A stretch of 64,000 nucleotides of DNA, from assembly GCA_013306675.1 (NCBI GenBank), contig JABLUY010000116.1, positions 1-64,000 on the forward strand, in the 5' to 3' direction. The DNA is from Thraustochytrium sp. TN22. Its lineage: Eukaryota > Sar > Bigyra > Thraustochytrida > Thraustochytriidae. Below are positions 35,689 through 46,157 of the stretch, one piece after another (within the stretch, counting starts at the first letter, position 1; each line of letters starts with the position of its first letter). Below the pieces are notes generated by a model. It worked only from the letters and a program-made list of their open reading frames with translations, did not search any database and was not told the DNA's origin. The position numbers and the translations under genes were made by a program.

Positions 35689-38600
35689 ATGGGAACAATG
35701 TTACGTGGGTGTCGTCTTCGGGGCCGAAGCTCGGCCGATGTGGTGATGGCGGTGCTGCTGCTCATGTTCATGCATGTGGCCATTGCCGCAGCGGAGGGCA
35801 ACCGGCAGACAACGCCCATGCCAGGCGACCTGAGCGACGAGCCTGCGTGCGCGGTGCGCGGCTGGCTGCCGCAGGACATGCCTACGCCGATCGAGGTCGT
35901 CCCCAATGTAGCAGACGCGGGCGTTTGCCGTACCATGTGCGTGAACCACTTCCGTGCAGCCAAGTTCAAGGCAAGCCTCAGCGCGGCCAGCGGAAGTCCT
36001 GCAGCGTGCATCGGCTGGACCTTCGCGAGCTACTTAGGCGGGCCCGTGTCCATCCCGTGCCAGGCCACGTATGAACTACAGCTGTCGCCGTGCCTCGATG
36101 GCGCTTGGGGCCTCTCGACCGACGCCCTGCACTCGAACGGCATGTCCCCGTCAACTAGCTTCGTGGCCTTCACCGGAATGCAGCTCTCTATTCAGCGCGC
36201 AAGCGGCTCTGAGGGCGTGGAGATGTGCGACAACTTGCCTGAGAGCGCCGCCACGAGCGGCCATCACAGCCCGCCGTGCACGCACTTTACCTGGAGCGCC
36301 AGCAGCGGCTCATGCTCGTTCTTCAACGAAGCAGCCGCTGAGCCCGACGTCTTCCAGGCGCCATCCTATGAAGCAGCACCGGATACCGTCTTCGGAGCCT
36401 CGTATTGCGTCGGGACCACTTCATCGCACCAGATCATGGCTGCGGCGCTTGGATCTCCGGGCTGCATGAAAGAGGGGTGGGATATGATCGGAAGCGACAT
36501 TAAGACATTCTGGGAAACCGCTTCTCAACACGACTGTCGACGTAATTGCATGCTTACTGAAGGCTGCGTGACCTTCTACTACGGCTCGGATCACAAGCAG
36601 TGCTGGGTGAAAACAAGCGCAGCTTTTGGTAGTGTCTTCACCAGGGAGCCGGCCGCCTTTTCGGGCTTCCGCGATTGCCCGGACTGCCGGCCGGGGTACT
36701 ACATTGACGAGAGTCAGTTGACGGAGGACAAGTGCATGCCTTGCCCAGCAGGTTCTTTTTGCGTGAACTCCACCAGAACGGCATGCCCGGTGGGCACCTA
36801 TAGCCCGCTACCGGGCGCTCTGCAGTGCAGCGATGTGCCTGCGAACGCGTATCAGGACGAAGTTGGCGCCATCACGTACAAACCGTGCGACGCCGTCGGC
36901 TCGCTGAACACGCCACCGGCCAGTTCCACGTGCACGTGCGTTGGCGGCTATGTGGGAGAGGACTGCTCGCAGTGCTTGAGCGAAGGCTGCGGCAAATGGG
37001 CACTTCAGTACTGGTGTGATCTGGACGCTAGCTGTGCGTGTCTTGATGGCGTCTCCGGAGACAAGTGCGACACCTTTGACTTCGTCGTGGAGGCCGGGAC
37101 AACCATCGACGCCTTCTGTGCGGACCTGCTCGCCGAGAGCGAAGCCGATCGCTGCCCCTGCGGCCTCGTGCGCAATGTCACCTCCGGCGCTTGCGATGCG
37201 CCCCCCGGGACTGCAACCCCGCGGGCCGTCTGCCCGCACGGGTCGCTTCAGCGCGGCGACACCTGCTTCTTCGTCGCAAGCGCGACGTACAACAACACGG
37301 ACGCACGCGCCCTGTGCGGCGCCTTCGGCATGAACCTTGTCAGGGCCTCGGGCTTGACGGAGGCGCAGGAGCTGGCCGACCTCATTACGAGCGCTGCCGC
37401 CCAAGAGGGCTCTACGCTTGCAGGCACGGAGATGGTCTGGGTCGGCTTGCGCTGGGCGGGCATATTCCATCCACTCATGAGCGAACTGCCGCCGGCCGCA
37501 GGACTCCCTTGGGCGCTGCTCCCCTCCGCGCAATGGGACGAGGGCACGCCATTTTCGGTGGGAAATGGCAGGTTCGCGCCTGGGACGACCGTGGAGCACG
37601 ACGGAAAGCGAACCTGCCTCGCGATCGGTCTGACGGACGGTCTTTGGCATGCCACCGCGTGCGACGAGGCCGTTGGCACGGTGTGCACGCTGCCGGCAGT
37701 CCTTGGCGGCTGCGACGATGGCCATGTGCTGGACGCCTTTCACAACGTTTGCGTGCCCTCGGCCTCTGTGCAGACGGCCCCGCACTGCTCGAACGGCTGG
37801 ACTCCTTTCCGCGAAGGCTGCGCCAGGCTTGAAACAGCTACACCCCAAAGCTTTGACGCAGCGCATGTCGTCTGCACCGAGGAGCGCGCCAACCTGGTGT
37901 CGATCATCCGCGCGGATGAAGTTGGCATCCTGCAGTCCATGTCGCAGGGCACACCGATCCGCCTCGGGCTCCGCGTGACGAGTGGCGAGACGCCGGGCTG
38001 GACCGACGGACACGACTTCGACCCTGCCGTGGCCAGCTTTGTCCACAGCGAACTCAATGGGTGCGCTTACATGGAAAGCGACGGCAGCCTCTGGCTTACA
38101 GACACCTGCAACGAGGCAAAAGCCTTTGTCTGCCTGCGCAGCGCCCCCCGCGCGTGCGATAAAGGCTATCACCCGGTCGAGACGTCCACCGGGACGCTGG
38201 CCTGCGAGCAGCGCAACACCGATCTGTACCAGGCGTACATGCACGAGTCTGTCTGTGCTGTTCGCGCGCTCGGCGAACCGTCCACCAAGGCCGCTGGAGC
38301 AGCCCTCCTCGACTCCGTGGCGCGCTGCATGGACCTAAGTAGCAGCTTTCTGCCATGGACGTCGCAGCTGAGCATCCTCGCCACAACGGGCGCTGATGAG
38401 CTCCTCGAGGCGTACTACGACGACACATTCAACCCGGTGGATGCCTATGCACCGGCAGACGACGTCCCGCTCTGGACGCTCTACAACGAGTCGGACCCGT
38501 TCTACTACGCCACCACCAAGGTCCTGCTTGACGGCCTCGGCCGCTTCGGGCCGGGACACGACTCGTATCGCGCACCGCCGCTCTCCTCCGACGTTCAAGC

Positions 38601-41600
38601 CTTTCTCGAGGTCAACACGCCGGCCTTTCGCGCATGCAAACGCGCGCCCTGTCCTTGCGGCGCGATCCGTGACGCCGGAGGGGCCTGCGTCGACCTGGAT
38701 GCAAGTGAGCTGTCACACAGGGCGCACCTCGAGCTGGAGCTGTACACGGCGTACGCGAGGTGCGCCCTCGTGCCACGCGAGGTCCGCCGCGCGTCGCTGA
38801 GCTTTGTTCCGATCGACCAGTTCTTCTCCCGAGCGCTCTTCTGCCTCAACGCGATGGATGTGAACGACCTGCTCGACGCGGACCAGATGCTCGCGTCTAT
38901 TGATACGGTCAGGACCATGATTGCGCTGGACCGCGCCGCCTATGGCCCCACGACGCGCCTGAGCAAGCTGGACGGCCTGGCGAATCGCATGCAGGACAGG
39001 GTATCCCAGGTCCCGCTCGTTTCCTTCAACGTGCCCTCGTACGCGATGCAATATGTGCGGACGGATGTGCTGGCCCTGGCTGACGCGTACAAGGTCCGCG
39101 CCCAGTTTTCGCTCGCCAAGGAGCTCAACGCGGGTTTGTCGTCCGACCTCAAGGTCGAGCTCGAGGGCCTCGGGGCTCGTCTCGAAGGGGCCCTGCTCGC
39201 GGCCCGAAATGACCTCTCGGGCCAAATCCAGGCTGGCAACGCAGACCTACGGACACAGCTTGACAACGCGCTCACAACGGTCAGCAAGACCATCCGAGAG
39301 GGCTTCTCCTCTGTGCATGAAGCCTTTGCCGAGGATGCCGCAGCGTCCCGTCGTATGAAGCAGCAAGAGCTCGAATCTGTGGGCGCCTCACTCGACGACC
39401 TTCTCGCCCGGGCCTTGGCTACCTACAACTCGGTCAAGGAGTGGAATGGCAAGATGATCACGCACCTGGATGAGCTTGGAGACTTGCTGGACCTTCTCGC
39501 CAGGATTCGCGAACAGTTCGACCAGGCCGTGGGCAAGCTTCAGGACATGAAGGAGCAGCGTGCTCGGGCAAGGAAGTTCATCAAAATTCTAAGGTCCGTC
39601 GGTAAGTTTGCGGTGGCAGTCGCAGCGTTCATACCGCAGCCGTACGGCGCTGCCGTCTACGCAGCCGGGACCGCGATGGAGACGGCCGCCAATGTCGGCG
39701 ACTTCGTCATGGACAACTACCACCGTGAACTGCAGACGAGCATGACCTGCACCTTCGCGGATCTCGGTAGCGCAGATAGTATCAGTATCACGCCCGAGGG
39801 TGTTTTCTACGTGGACGTGCCGGAAGCCGCCATCTCGCGCACCGCACCTCCGGCGCTGGCGTTGTCGCTCCTGAGCGCTGAACATCAGCCTTCGGGTCGC
39901 CTCGAGAGAACCTTACGAGCGGGACCGCCCAGACGTGACGCATTCAACGCTCTTGCAGTCAATTGCCCAACCGCGCAGGTGGTCTTTCCGAACGGGACTT
40001 TGCTGGATCCTTTCGCCACCGCGGATGGCGCGCTCGACGAGGTCCAGAACCTTGACCGCCGCGGCTTTGCTGCCATGTGGACCGACCTCTGGATGGAGAG
40101 GACCCGCGCACAGGACGGCAGCGATAAAGACATTTACATTGGCGCGGGCGACGTGGAGATCTGCGACGGCCATCTCGCCGTATACCAGTGCTTCCGAAGA
40201 GGCGAGTGGTCCACGCCCCCGGTCGTTCTCTCGTGCTGCAGCTACCAGCGAGTGTACGGCGCCGTCGCTCAGGACGCCAAGAGTGCCTACCTGGAGTCCT
40301 CCTGCGGGCTCCCGTCCGCCGCAGCTCTCGAGAGGGCCGAGGTGGATTGCTTCCGGCGCGTGGAGAACACGGATAACTCGCTCACCGCAACGCCGAACGA
40401 GGGCGCGCCTCGGCGCCACGTGTATGCCCACTGTGCCCTCGACACCCAGCAGTTCGTTTCCCGGGGCGAGACCTTTCACGAGGTCTCGCGACTTTCTGAA
40501 GCCTTTCGCATGAGTGCCTGTGTGGACGGCGTGGATGGGATCAAGACCCAGGCCGACGCCGGTCTCGACGCCGACGGCTTCTGGCTGGAGCTGCTCACGG
40601 TCCCGTGCCCTGTGCATCCCGCGCAAGGCGCCTGCGAGGACCTCGAAGGCGACGGTCGCTGCACTGAGTGCCGACGTCTTCGTGCCGATGCGGACATGAA
40701 TCTCAATCCGGCGTCGCCCGCTGCACTCCTCCCGCAGCGTTTGCCCCGTGAGACGGAGAGCGTGCCCCGTGGCTGGGATGAGCAGCGCGGCGCCGTGGTT
40801 AGTGAAGGCGAGGATTTCGAGGAGTCTGAGGGTACCGATCGGCGCCGGCGCCTCCTCGGCGCCCGGCGCGCTCCAGGTGAAGGGTCACAGCGGCGCCATC
40901 TCATTTTCAAGAAGATCGGTAAGGCGGTCAAGAAGACCGTGTCGTCGGTGAAAAAGGTCGTCAAACAAGTCTGGGCGCCCATCAAGGGCGTCTTCAGCGC
41001 GTTTTCCTCGCCGCTCCAAGTGAGCGGCCCGCCGGAGCCCCTGCCGTACGTCCCGAGGCCCGAGGTCGTGCAGGCCTCCTTTGACCGCCTCCACGTTGTA
41101 CTGGACCGCATCGGCTCCGCCATCGCAACCTTACTGGACCGCCTTGTGAGGCTGGCGCTTGACCAAGAGTACACTGCAGCTGATGCGGCAGACCACGATG
41201 CCGGCGGCGCGTCCTCGCACCCGGCCCTGTGGGATAGCGTTTTCGCCGAGATCATGGACCTCTTCGAGTACGACTTGGATCTGTGCCCGAGGCTCGTTCC
41301 TGATAGCGGCGTCATTGGGAGTGGCGGTGTTCGGCGCGCGCTCAGCCACGACGCCGCTGCTGGCGGTGAGGTGCACGATGAGCACTTTCGCGAGGTCCTG
41401 GGGCGGCGTCAGGCCCTCCACCGACGCCTCGGCATGCCGGCGCCCGCCGCGGTCACCATGCGGCGCACGCTCGGGCTCAAGGGCAGCATTCCGTCGCAGG
41501 CCGAAGTGGACGCGCAAGCGGCGTACGTGGAGGAACTGCGCTACAAGTGGTACAAGGAGCGCGTCAAGCTTCCGGGCGTGTGCGGGCACTACCGCGGGGC

Positions 41601-43059
41601 GCTTCAACAGGTGACCTTGTACGCCAAGGCCATGCACGAGACGCTCATCGAGCTCGTGGAGGCTGCTCGCAAGGCCAAGATGCTTTCGGCGCAGATCTCC
41701 ACGCTGGAGAGCCGGGAGGCGAGCGCCCGAGCCGCCGCGGCGGAGGCCCTGCTCGAGGGCAATCGCCAGGTCGCCGTCATCCAGCAGTACAAGTTCCCGG
41801 AGCGACAGTCCTCCTTTGCTGTGGACCGCGTCACGCTGATGCAGGACCTGCAGCAGGGTTTCCATGACACGATCCTGCAGGAGGACGTCATGGAGATGCA
41901 CTTTACTGCGTCGACAACGCTGCTGGAGTTCTGTTCCGCGGTCATCTACTCCAATCCGGGCATGCTCGCCACCCTGGGCGACTCGTGCAGCGCCGCGTAC
42001 GAGACCGGCGGCCTGGGGAGCGACTCCTTGCTCACCTTGGCGGAAAAGCTCGAAGCAGCGGCAGGTTCGATCGAAGACACGATGCGCGACCAGATCATCG
42101 CGTACGGGCTTCTGACGGCGGAGAACGCCGTCCTGGACGTGAGTGAGCTGATCAACTTTCCGGAGCTTCGCAGCTCCGGCACGGGCACGTTTAAGCTGGA
42201 GGGGCCACACGGCGTGCACACCGTGCGCCAGGACGACGCAACCAGCGCGTCGGCAGGCTCAATGCGTGGCGGGCCGTACTTTTGCGAGGACGTCCAAATG
42301 GACAATATCGAGATGGAGTCCGTCGGCCTTCTCTTTTACGACAGCGAGGACAACCTCCTTGGCCCGGAGGCTGGCGACAGAGATCTCCGCATCGAAATCT
42401 CGCTCGACGGCCCCTTCGTCAAGACGCGAGGCGGCGAGTCCTTCGCCTTCAACATGCACTCTTACTCAAACCTCCTCTCCTCATACCACCTGCCTGGCTC
42501 GAATGGGGAATGCCGCAACGGCGCGTCCCCTTTGCTCGGCGAGATGTGCAAGGGCAGCGTGCACGCACAAGTGGACCCAGACGTGCAGCCCCGGCCGTCG
42601 CCTTACGCCAAGTGGAGCTTCCGAGTCACCAATGGTCATGCGTACCTGGCCAACGTCTCCAAGGTTGTCATCCTCAGCGACCTCAAGGGCATCTATGCGG
42701 ACAATCTCGAGTGCAGGCCGGATACCATCGGCTACTCGGAGACCTGTGAGGAGTGCGAGTACATCCCAAGAGGGCAAACGGGGGGGGCGGGCGTCAGCGC
42801 AGGCGCCATCGCGGGGATCGTCATTGTGTGCTGCGCCGTCATCCTCGGGGCTGCCTTCGCGTGCCGGAAGCTGCGAAACCGTTCTGAGCCCGTCACCCTC
42901 ATGACGCGGGCTGAAGTGTTCACGATGATATCCGGCTGGGCCGCCCAGGGGAGGCAAGTGGTGTGCAGACCGCTGCGGCCTCGCCAGGCTGCTGCAAATG
43001 ACGCAGGCCACAGCGACGGCTTGAAGAAGAACACGACTGAAGACTTGCAGCAGGTCTAA
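35689..43059 (+). CDS. Giant type I membrane protein with PAN, Cys-rich and two C-type-lectin modules
   Basis: 2,456 residues, intronless. The signal sequence is VVMAVLLLMFMHVAIAAAEG. PAN/apple-like Cys modules cover residues of about 50-330 (for example CMKEGWDMIGSD to QCWVK). A GCC2/GCC3-like Cys block follows (RPGYYIDES, then PCPAGSFC), with an EGF-like stretch. Two C-type-lectin-like domains come next (about 510-670 and 700-830), each ending C-x5-11-C (TACDEAVGTVC, DTCNEAKAFVC). Amphipathic helices lie at about 1140-1320, ending in a hydrophobic segment (KFAVAVAAFIPQPYG). A basic run DRRRRLLGARR near 1717 precedes a Lys-rich amphipathic helix (FKKIGKAVKKTVSSVKKVV). More coiled coil follows. 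One transmembrane helix near 2370-2395 (AGIVIVCCAVILGAAF) and a short tail of about 60 residues end the protein. A surface receptor or adhesin is likely; the ligand is unknown. Confidence 0.85.
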   Translation: MGTMLRGCRLRGRSSADVVMAVLLLMFMHVAIAAAEGNRQTTPMPGDLSDEPACAVRGWLPQDMPTPIEVVPNVADAGVCRTMCVNHFRAAKFKASLSAASGSPAACIGWTFASYLGGPVSIPCQATYELQLSPCLDGAWGLSTDALHSNGMSPSTSFVAFTGMQLSIQRASGSEGVEMCDNLPESAATSGHHSPPCTHFTWSASSGSCSFFNEAAAEPDVFQAPSYEAAPDTVFGASYCVGTTSSHQIMAAALGSPGCMKEGWDMIGSDIKTFWETASQHDCRRNCMLTEGCVTFYYGSDHKQCWVKTSAAFGSVFTREPAAFSGFRDCPDCRPGYYIDESQLTEDKCMPCPAGSFCVNSTRTACPVGTYSPLPGALQCSDVPANAYQDEVGAITYKPCDAVGSLNTPPASSTCTCVGGYVGEDCSQCLSEGCGKWALQYWCDLDASCACLDGVSGDKCDTFDFVVEAGTTIDAFCADLLAESEADRCPCGLVRNVTSGACDAPPGTATPRAVCPHGSLQRGDTCFFVASATYNNTDARALCGAFGMNLVRASGLTEAQELADLITSAAAQEGSTLAGTEMVWVGLRWAGIFHPLMSELPPAAGLPWALLPSAQWDEGTPFSVGNGRFAPGTTVEHDGKRTCLAIGLTDGLWHATACDEAVGTVCTLPAVLGGCDDGHVLDAFHNVCVPSASVQTAPHCSNGWTPFREGCARLETATPQSFDAAHVVCTEERANLVSIIRADEVGILQSMSQGTPIRLGLRVTSGETPGWTDGHDFDPAVASFVHSELNGCAYMESDGSLWLTDTCNEAKAFVCLRSAPRACDKGYHPVETSTGTLACEQRNTDLYQAYMHESVCAVRALGEPSTKAAGAALLDSVARCMDLSSSFLPWTSQLSILATTGADELLEAYYDDTFNPVDAYAPADDVPLWTLYNESDPFYYATTKVLLDGLGRFGPGHDSYRAPPLSSDVQAFLEVNTPAFRACKRAPCPCGAIRDAGGACVDLDASELSHRAHLELELYTAYARCALVPREVRRASLSFVPIDQFFSRALFCLNAMDVNDLLDADQMLASIDTVRTMIALDRAAYGPTTRLSKLDGLANRMQDRVSQVPLVSFNVPSYAMQYVRTDVLALADAYKVRAQFSLAKELNAGLSSDLKVELEGLGARLEGALLAARNDLSGQIQAGNADLRTQLDNALTTVSKTIREGFSSVHEAFAEDAAASRRMKQQELESVGASLDDLLARALATYNSVKEWNGKMITHLDELGDLLDLLARIREQFDQAVGKLQDMKEQRARARKFIKILRSVGKFAVAVAAFIPQPYGAAVYAAGTAMETAANVGDFVMDNYHRELQTSMTCTFADLGSADSISITPEGVFYVDVPEAAISRTAPPALALSLLSAEHQPSGRLERTLRAGPPRRDAFNALAVNCPTAQVVFPNGTLLDPFATADGALDEVQNLDRRGFAAMWTDLWMERTRAQDGSDKDIYIGAGDVEICDGHLAVYQCFRRGEWSTPPVVLSCCSYQRVYGAVAQDAKSAYLESSCGLPSAAALERAEVDCFRRVENTDNSLTATPNEGAPRRHVYAHCALDTQQFVSRGETFHEVSRLSEAFRMSACVDGVDGIKTQADAGLDADGFWLELLTVPCPVHPAQGACEDLEGDGRCTECRRLRADADMNLNPASPAALLPQRLPRETESVPRGWDEQRGAVVSEGEDFEESEGTDRRRRLLGARRAPGEGSQRRHLIFKKIGKAVKKTVSSVKKVVKQVWAPIKGVFSAFSSPLQVSGPPEPLPYVPRPEVVQASFDRLHVVLDRIGSAIATLLDRLVRLALDQEYTAADAADHDAGGASSHPALWDSVFAEIMDLFEYDLDLCPRLVPDSGVIGSGGVRRALSHDAAAGGEVHDEHFREVLGRRQALHRRLGMPAPAAVTMRRTLGLKGSIPSQAEVDAQAAYVEELRYKWYKERVKLPGVCGHYRGALQQVTLYAKAMHETLIELVEAARKAKMLSAQISTLESREASARAAAAEALLEGNRQVAVIQQYKFPERQSSFAVDRVTLMQDLQQGFHDTILQEDVMEMHFTASTTLLEFCSAVIYSNPGMLATLGDSCSAAYETGGLGSDSLLTLAEKLEAAAGSIEDTMRDQIIAYGLLTAENAVLDVSELINFPELRSSGTGTFKLEGPHGVHTVRQDDATSASAGSMRGGPYFCEDVQMDNIEMESVGLLFYDSEDNLLGPEAGDRDLRIEISLDGPFVKTRGGESFAFNMHSYSNLLSSYHLPGSNGECRNGASPLLGEMCKGSVHAQVDPDVQPRPSPYAKWSFRVTNGHAYLANVSKVVILSDLKGIYADNLECRPDTIGYSETCEECEYIPRGQTGGAGVSAGAIAGIVIVCCAVILGAAFACRKLRNRSEPVTLMTRAEVFTMISGWAAQGRQVVCRPLRPRQAAANDAGHSDGLKKNTTEDLQQV

Positions 43060-43589
43060 AGAAGAATCATGCAAAGCGTACCATGTGATTTGTCTCGGTC
43101 ATGTCTCGTAGCTACAAACGCCTCGCCTGGTGGGGGGCTGGACTCTGTGAAGGAGGTCTTGGTCTTAACTTTGTGGAGGCCTTCGACTTTGTGGAGGCCG
43201 CAGGCCACACACAGCCTGCGCCCTTCGTGCCGCCACCGCGCGTGCCCAGGGGCAGCCCAGCACGAGCCAAAAGATACCGACTTACCGCGTGAGCCAAGAG
43301 TGGCGCACCGACCGCAAGACAATGATGTGGAACCAAGTCTCGTGCATTCGCTGGCATTCGCAGCAGTGCCAAACATTATCGATGGTGGCTGCTTGCGATT
43401 TCGGCGTCCGCCGTGTTCTCCGCTAGTTCGCGCGGTGATAGCCTGCTCTGGCTCTTCAGAGCTGGAGATTGGAGCTTCTAAACTTACGAAGCCCCCCCCC
43501 CCGTCAGGTCATGTCATAACTTAGAGAAGAAGTGGTTGTGTGTTCAGGTAATTCAATGTCCGTGCAGCAGCAGAGTATCAAAAGCATTG
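43060..43589. other. Convergent 3' region
   Basis: 530 bases between two stops. It has a duplicated phrase TTTGTGGAGGCC near 43170-43198 and a C run at about 43491-43502. No gene. Confidence 0.5.
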
Positions 43590-46157
43590 TCAGCCGTGCT
43601 TGAGCTTGGTGAGCGTCTGCTGCACGGTCTCGAGGGCGGGGAAGTGTTTCTGCGCGTAGGCGACCTCGGAGACGGCGCCCATGCGGAGGAGCGCGCGCTT
43701 GGCGACCGGATTGTAAGCGAGGTTGTACAGCACTGAGCAGGCGTGGAGCTGCACGTCCTTGTTGCGGCGGTGAGCGCGCATGGCCGCAAGGACCTCAGCA
43801 GCTGCGTTGAGCTCGAGGAGGATCTCCTCGTTCTGGTCGTTGGCTGCAAGATTGGTGAGCGCACGGCAGGCCTGTGCTTGGACGGGCGCAAACTGGCGCG
43901 TGGCACGCATCACTTCGAGGAGGGCTGGAATGGCGTCGACCTGCTGGCCAAGGAAGGACTGGTTGTCGGCGCAGGTGGCGAGCGTGGCGACGGCCGCGCA
44001 GGCGTACTCGAGAACGCGGGCGTCTTGCCCGTGGGCGTGCATGGCCTCGAGCGGCTCCGCGCCGAGGTCGAGGTCCTGGCAGAGCGTGCGCTTGGTGGTG
44101 TCGTCGTCGCCGGCGAGGACCGCCAAGAGCGCGCAGGCGGCGGCCTGCAGGTCGGCACAGTCGCGGTGCTCGCGAAAGAGGCGACCCAGAAGCTCGCCGA
44201 AGTTGTAGCCCTCCTCAAGTGCGGCCTGGCGGAAGCGGGCCGCAGCCGGCCCGGCGAGCGCCGAGGTGAGCGACCAGAGCGTGGCGGCCAAGACGTCGCC
44301 CTCTGTCTCGCGGGTCAGAATGGTCTGCGCCGAGCCAAGGAGGCCCCGCGAGAGTGCCTCGCCGCGCAGCTCCTCGGTCCTGGCGGTCTGCGCCTCGAGC
44401 TGAAGTGCATCGGCGAGCGCGCGCATGGAACGCTCAAGATTCGGGCTCGGGCCGGCGGCCACGTCGCGCATGAGGCCCGTCACTGTGCCGCGCGTTCCGG
44501 TGGCGGCGGTCCCGCCCCAGTTGTCAAAGAGATGGCGCTGGCGCGTAAAGGTGGTGGCCAGGCCGCGCAGGAGGCGTGAGCTGCGTCTCTTGTTGCCGAG
44601 CGCCTCAAACTGTGCGAGCACTGCGCTGGCACGCGGGCGCATGTCTGGTTTGTGCTCCCAGCACTGCATGACGAGCTGTGCCAGCCAGTCCGGCATGCCG
44701 ACCGTCGGCGAGATCTCGGGGCGGTCGCCGCTCAGCACGCGCGCTTGCAGCTCCGGAACGGAGAGGTCCGCAAAGGGGGGCTGGCCGTGAAAGATCTCCC
44801 AGGCAATCATGCCCAGCGCGTAGACGTCGGCGTGCGTGGACCAGCGCGCCGGCGGCTGCAGCACCTCGGGGGCCATGTAGAGCGCCGGACTGGCGCCGCT
44901 CGCGGCGAGCGCCGCGCCCGCGTATCGCGTGCGCAGCGACAGCGGCAGAGGCGGCAGGCCGTAGTCCAGCAGCTTGACGCGGCCCAAGTCGCGGCTCAAC
45001 ATCACGTTGGCCGGGCGCAGCTCGCGGTGCACAACGCCCTCGCGGTGAAGGTAGGCCAGGCCGCGCGCGATGCCGCGCAGAATGGCCTCTTTGTCGTCCT
45101 GCGTCAGCACGAGGCCATTCCTGCTGCTGCTGCTGCCGCCGCCGCCGCCGCCGCTGGCGGAGTCGCCACCTCCAGCGTAGTCGTCGTCATCATCGTCGTA
45201 GTCGTCAGCGCCGTCGTTCTCGTAGAGAAGGTCCTCCAGGGAGAGGTCGCAGCGGTCCAGCACGAGGTGGAAGCGGTCATTCAGCACGCAGGTGCCAAGC
45301 ACGCAGACGATATTCTCGTGCTGCAGGCGCTGCCAAATCTCAGCTTCGGCCAGGAGCACCTTCTCCTCCTCGAGCTGCAGGGCGGCGCCGCCCGCGGGCC
45401 GGACGCCCTTGACAGCGACGTCGAGATCGTCGGCGCCGTCCTCGCCGCGCAGCACGCCGGCCAAAACCTGGCCGAAGCGGCCCTCGCCCAGGACCTCGCG
45501 CGGCTCGCGCAGCACGAGGCGGTCGCTGGGCAGCGTGGCCTCGTCCGTGGCCTGGCGCAGCATGAGCGCCACCACGAGCTGCTCGAAGGCCTCGCGCTCC
45601 TCGTGCGAGCCGACGCGGCCCTGCTGCAGCGCGGCCAAGTCGATGTCGAGCTGGCGGCTGAGCATCTCCAGCACCTTGTCGGCGCCGGGCACGCCGGTCA
45701 GCGCGCCCTCCTCGCGCAGGTCCAGGAGCTCCTCCAGCAGCAGGTGGCGGTCGGCGCGCAGGTCAGCGTTGGCACGGGTCTTGCGCGTCGCCTGCTGCGG
45801 CTGGCGGCCGGCCGCCTGCGGCACCTCGCATAGCTGCGCCACGGCCTGCAGGCGCTTCTCCGCGTCCGCGATCGCCGCGAGCGAGCGCGGCGCCTCGATT
45901 AGCGCGAGCGCCAGCGCCGCGCCCTGGCGCTCGCGGCCCAGCACGGGCTCCAGCAGCAGCAGCACGTCTCGCAGGCCGGCCTCCAGCGCCACGCCGTCCA
46001 CGTCCGCCCTCGTCTGCAGCGCCTCCAGCCTCCCGCGCACCGCCGCGGCCAGTGCGTGCACCTCGCCCGCCTTGCGCTGGCACACCTGCGTCTCCGCCGT
46101 CAGCGCCTCTGCGCGCCGCGCCAGCGCCAGCGCGGCGCCCGCGCCCAGCGCCGCCAT
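43590..46157 (-). CDS. Pseudokinase with N-terminal helical bundle and ARM-like repeats
   Basis: 855 residues. Residues 1-115 read as a bundle of amphipathic helices (TAETQVCQRKAGEVHALAAA, LRDVLLLLEPVLG, EKRLQAVAQL), the pattern of the MLKL-type N-terminal domain seen in many TKL kinases. The kinase domain spans about 215-530. The P-loop GEGRFGQV and Lys in LDVAVKGV are present, but the catalytic loop reads HREL at residues 377-380, with Glu379 in place of the proton-acceptor Asp. DFG is DYG. An acidic and Gly/Ser-rich insert splits the C-lobe start. YMAPEVLQPPARWSTHADVYALG is a normal activation end. From about 600 on, ARM-type repeats occur (ACRALTNLAANDQNEEILLEL, HACSVLYNLAYNPVAKRALL). A scaffold or weak kinase is expected. 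No transmembrane segment. Confidence 0.85.
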   Translation of the reverse strand: MAALGAGAALALARRAEALTAETQVCQRKAGEVHALAAAVRGRLEALQTRADVDGVALEAGLRDVLLLLEPVLGRERQGAALALALIEAPRSLAAIADAEKRLQAVAQLCEVPQAAGRQPQQATRKTRANADLRADRHLLLEELLDLREEGALTGVPGADKVLEMLSRQLDIDLAALQQGRVGSHEEREAFEQLVVALMLRQATDEATLPSDRLVLREPREVLGEGRFGQVLAGVLRGEDGADDLDVAVKGVRPAGGAALQLEEEKVLLAEAEIWQRLQHENIVCVLGTCVLNDRFHLVLDRCDLSLEDLLYENDGADDYDDDDDDYAGGGDSASGGGGGGSSSSRNGLVLTQDDKEAILRGIARGLAYLHREGVVHRELRPANVMLSRDLGRVKLLDYGLPPLPLSLRTRYAGAALAASGASPALYMAPEVLQPPARWSTHADVYALGMIAWEIFHGQPPFADLSVPELQARVLSGDRPEISPTVGMPDWLAQLVMQCWEHKPDMRPRASAVLAQFEALGNKRRSSRLLRGLATTFTRQRHLFDNWGGTAATGTRGTVTGLMRDVAAGPSPNLERSMRALADALQLEAQTARTEELRGEALSRGLLGSAQTILTRETEGDVLAATLWSLTSALAGPAAARFRQAALEEGYNFGELLGRLFREHRDCADLQAAACALLAVLAGDDDTTKRTLCQDLDLGAEPLEAMHAHGQDARVLEYACAAVATLATCADNQSFLGQQVDAIPALLEVMRATRQFAPVQAQACRALTNLAANDQNEEILLELNAAAEVLAAMRAHRRNKDVQLHACSVLYNLAYNPVAKRALLRMGAVSEVAYAQKHFPALETVQQTLTKLKHG

